A DNA stretch of 22,135 nucleotides, taken from the IMG/VR virus record IMGVR_UViG_3300023115_000113, positions 1 through 22,135 of that record; one strand, 5' to 3'. Within the stretch, counting starts at the first letter, position 1; each line of letters opens with the position of its first letter. Below are positions 21,433 to 22,135 of this stretch, in pieces. The notes beneath the pieces are model-generated. The model made no database searches. It saw nothing but the letters and a program-made list of their open reading frames with translations, and had not been told where the DNA came from. Both the position numbers and the translations under genes were made by a program. The DNA comes from a virus.

Positions 21433-21845
21433 AGCATCCCCTTTATTTGACTCTCGATCCCTGAGACATTCGCTTGAATCATCAACTCATAGGCCGCTCT
21501 AGCTTCCTTATCGCAATCGAATTGCTTCCAGCCATCGGCCAGCTTCACTGAATGCTTAACTATCCCATTGGGGTACTTCTTTGATTGATAGCCTTTGTGT
21601 TTTAATCGCGCTCTCTGTGCGTATAGCTCTTTTGCCAAGTCCCATGCTTTATTGCAGTCTTCAATTGAGTCAAACGAACCAATGCGAACCTTATTGCCCT
21701 TTACGCGAAAATAGCAAACAAACTTCCTACCACCCTCTACGCAGTCGCTCCTCAGCTTTCCTCTATTTAATCGTCTAAGCTCTAGTTCAGTCAGTACCAT
21801 CTTTGCGCTTAATGCTGGATTGGGTGTCATTCCGTAGTAGATCAT
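21429..21845 (-). CDS. AP2-like domain protein, paralogue A (138 aa)
   Basis: It begins MIYYGMTPNPALSAKMVL, almost the same as its neighbour. One AP2-like unit spans about 38-76 (GRKFVCYFRVKGNKVRIGSF, then SIEDCNKAWDLAKELYAQ). A second, weaker one spans about 90-125 (NGIVKHSVKLADGWKQF, then CDKEARAAYELMIQ) and resembles the unit in the neighbouring protein. The start overlaps the upstream stop as ATGA. It may bind DNA as a regulator or be a remnant of a homing nuclease, since no HNH residues are visible. No function is established. Confidence 0.65.
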   Translation of the reverse strand: MIYYGMTPNPALSAKMVLTELELRRLNRGKLRSDCVEGGRKFVCYFRVKGNKVRIGSFDSIEDCNKAWDLAKELYAQRARLKHKGYQSKKYPNGIVKHSVKLADGWKQFDCDKEARAAYELMIQANVSGIESQIKGML

Positions 21846-22102
21846 TTACATACCTTTACTAAGCTTATGTCATCGCCAATATTGTCTAAAACCTCTTGAT
21901 CTGTATTTAGCGCCCAATCCCATAACCCCTGCTTTCCGTTTGTGCAAATAACCCACTTCCAGCTATCTCCAAAAGGAACCCTCCTAGCAATTCTTTCTAC
22001 CTCAATATCATGCTCTGTAACACCAAGATTTAAAGATAATGAACATCGCAGACTCCAAAATTCAATTTTCACCGCTCTGTAAAGCTTTGGAATATCACTC
22101 AC
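21842..22102 (-). CDS. Unknown small protein (86 aa), first gene in the window
   Basis: A GTG start (22102) follows GGGAG about 9 bases upstream. The frame (MSDIPKLYRAVKIEFWSLR) is mixed helical/beta with an internal segment GDSWKWVICTNGKQGLWDWA and an acidic end. No membrane segment or known motif is seen. The gene runs into paralogue A by ATGA. The window begins to the right of it, so the true operon start is not visible. Confidence 0.5.
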   Translation of the reverse strand: MSDIPKLYRAVKIEFWSLRCSLSLNLGVTEHDIEVERIARRVPFGDSWKWVICTNGKQGLWDWALNTDQEVLDNIGDDISLVKVCK

Positions 22103-22135
22103 TTCAAACTCTCCCTTATCTTCTTTAATTCATTG

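Noticed and set aside
1-22135. tRNA, rRNA, insertion sequence, CRISPR or defence-system genes
   Set aside because: No cloverleaf sequence, transposase, regularly spaced repeat array or known defence domain was recognised in either strand.

Overview
This window looks like about 22 kb of a tailed-phage (podovirus-type) genome or prophage. The head and neck module has the same order as Salmonella phage P22: terS, terL, portal, scaffold, coat, gp4, gp10, a gp14-like protein, then three gp7/gp20/gp16-like ejection proteins. Every gene I accept is on the minus strand, so transcription runs from the right end (position 22135) to the left (position 1). Genes are tightly packed with ATGA and TAATG overlaps, no gene-free stretch exceeds about 170 bases, and no host gene, tRNA, integrase or CRISPR array is seen. 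Base composition is moderate (somewhat AT-rich by eye). The host is probably a gammaproteobacterium, possibly marine, but that is inference from gene style only.

Right part (about 22100 to 17600) is the early or middle region. It holds an unknown 86-aa gene, two tandem AP2-like paralogues, two small unknown genes, a putative Sak/Rad52-type single-strand annealing protein, a single-stranded-DNA-binding protein (SSB), a 57-aa membrane protein, an unknown coiled-coil-like protein, NinG (Rap-type recombination nuclease) and two small genes. The middle part (17500 to 15600) holds two unknown genes, a 30-aa lysine-rich peptide, a four-helix membrane protein, a holin-like protein, and two tiny translationally coupled ORFs behind a hairpin that covers a ribosome binding site. 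The left part (15657 to 1) is the packaging and virion operon, ending with a possible tail protein, a fibre-assembly-like protein and a truncated membrane protein at the window edge.

The most notable features are non-coding or recoding signals. (1) The SSB reading frame stops just before its conserved acidic tip. The tip is intact in the -1 frame, and the junction carries a slippery heptamer, an upstream Shine-Dalgarno-like sequence and a downstream hairpin. This is the same three-part layout as the dnaX programmed frameshift. (2) Two 48-base imperfect palindromes, at 17590 and 19268, share one fold with four compensatory base-pair changes. They bracket a 1.6-kb block that contains ninG. (3) A recurring TTTA-CAGTGG-type motif lies in three early intergenic gaps. 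Other points are a duplicated gp4 adaptor domain, a Cys-for-Ser change in an S74-type C-terminal domain, and a 91-aa protein where P22 has its tail needle.
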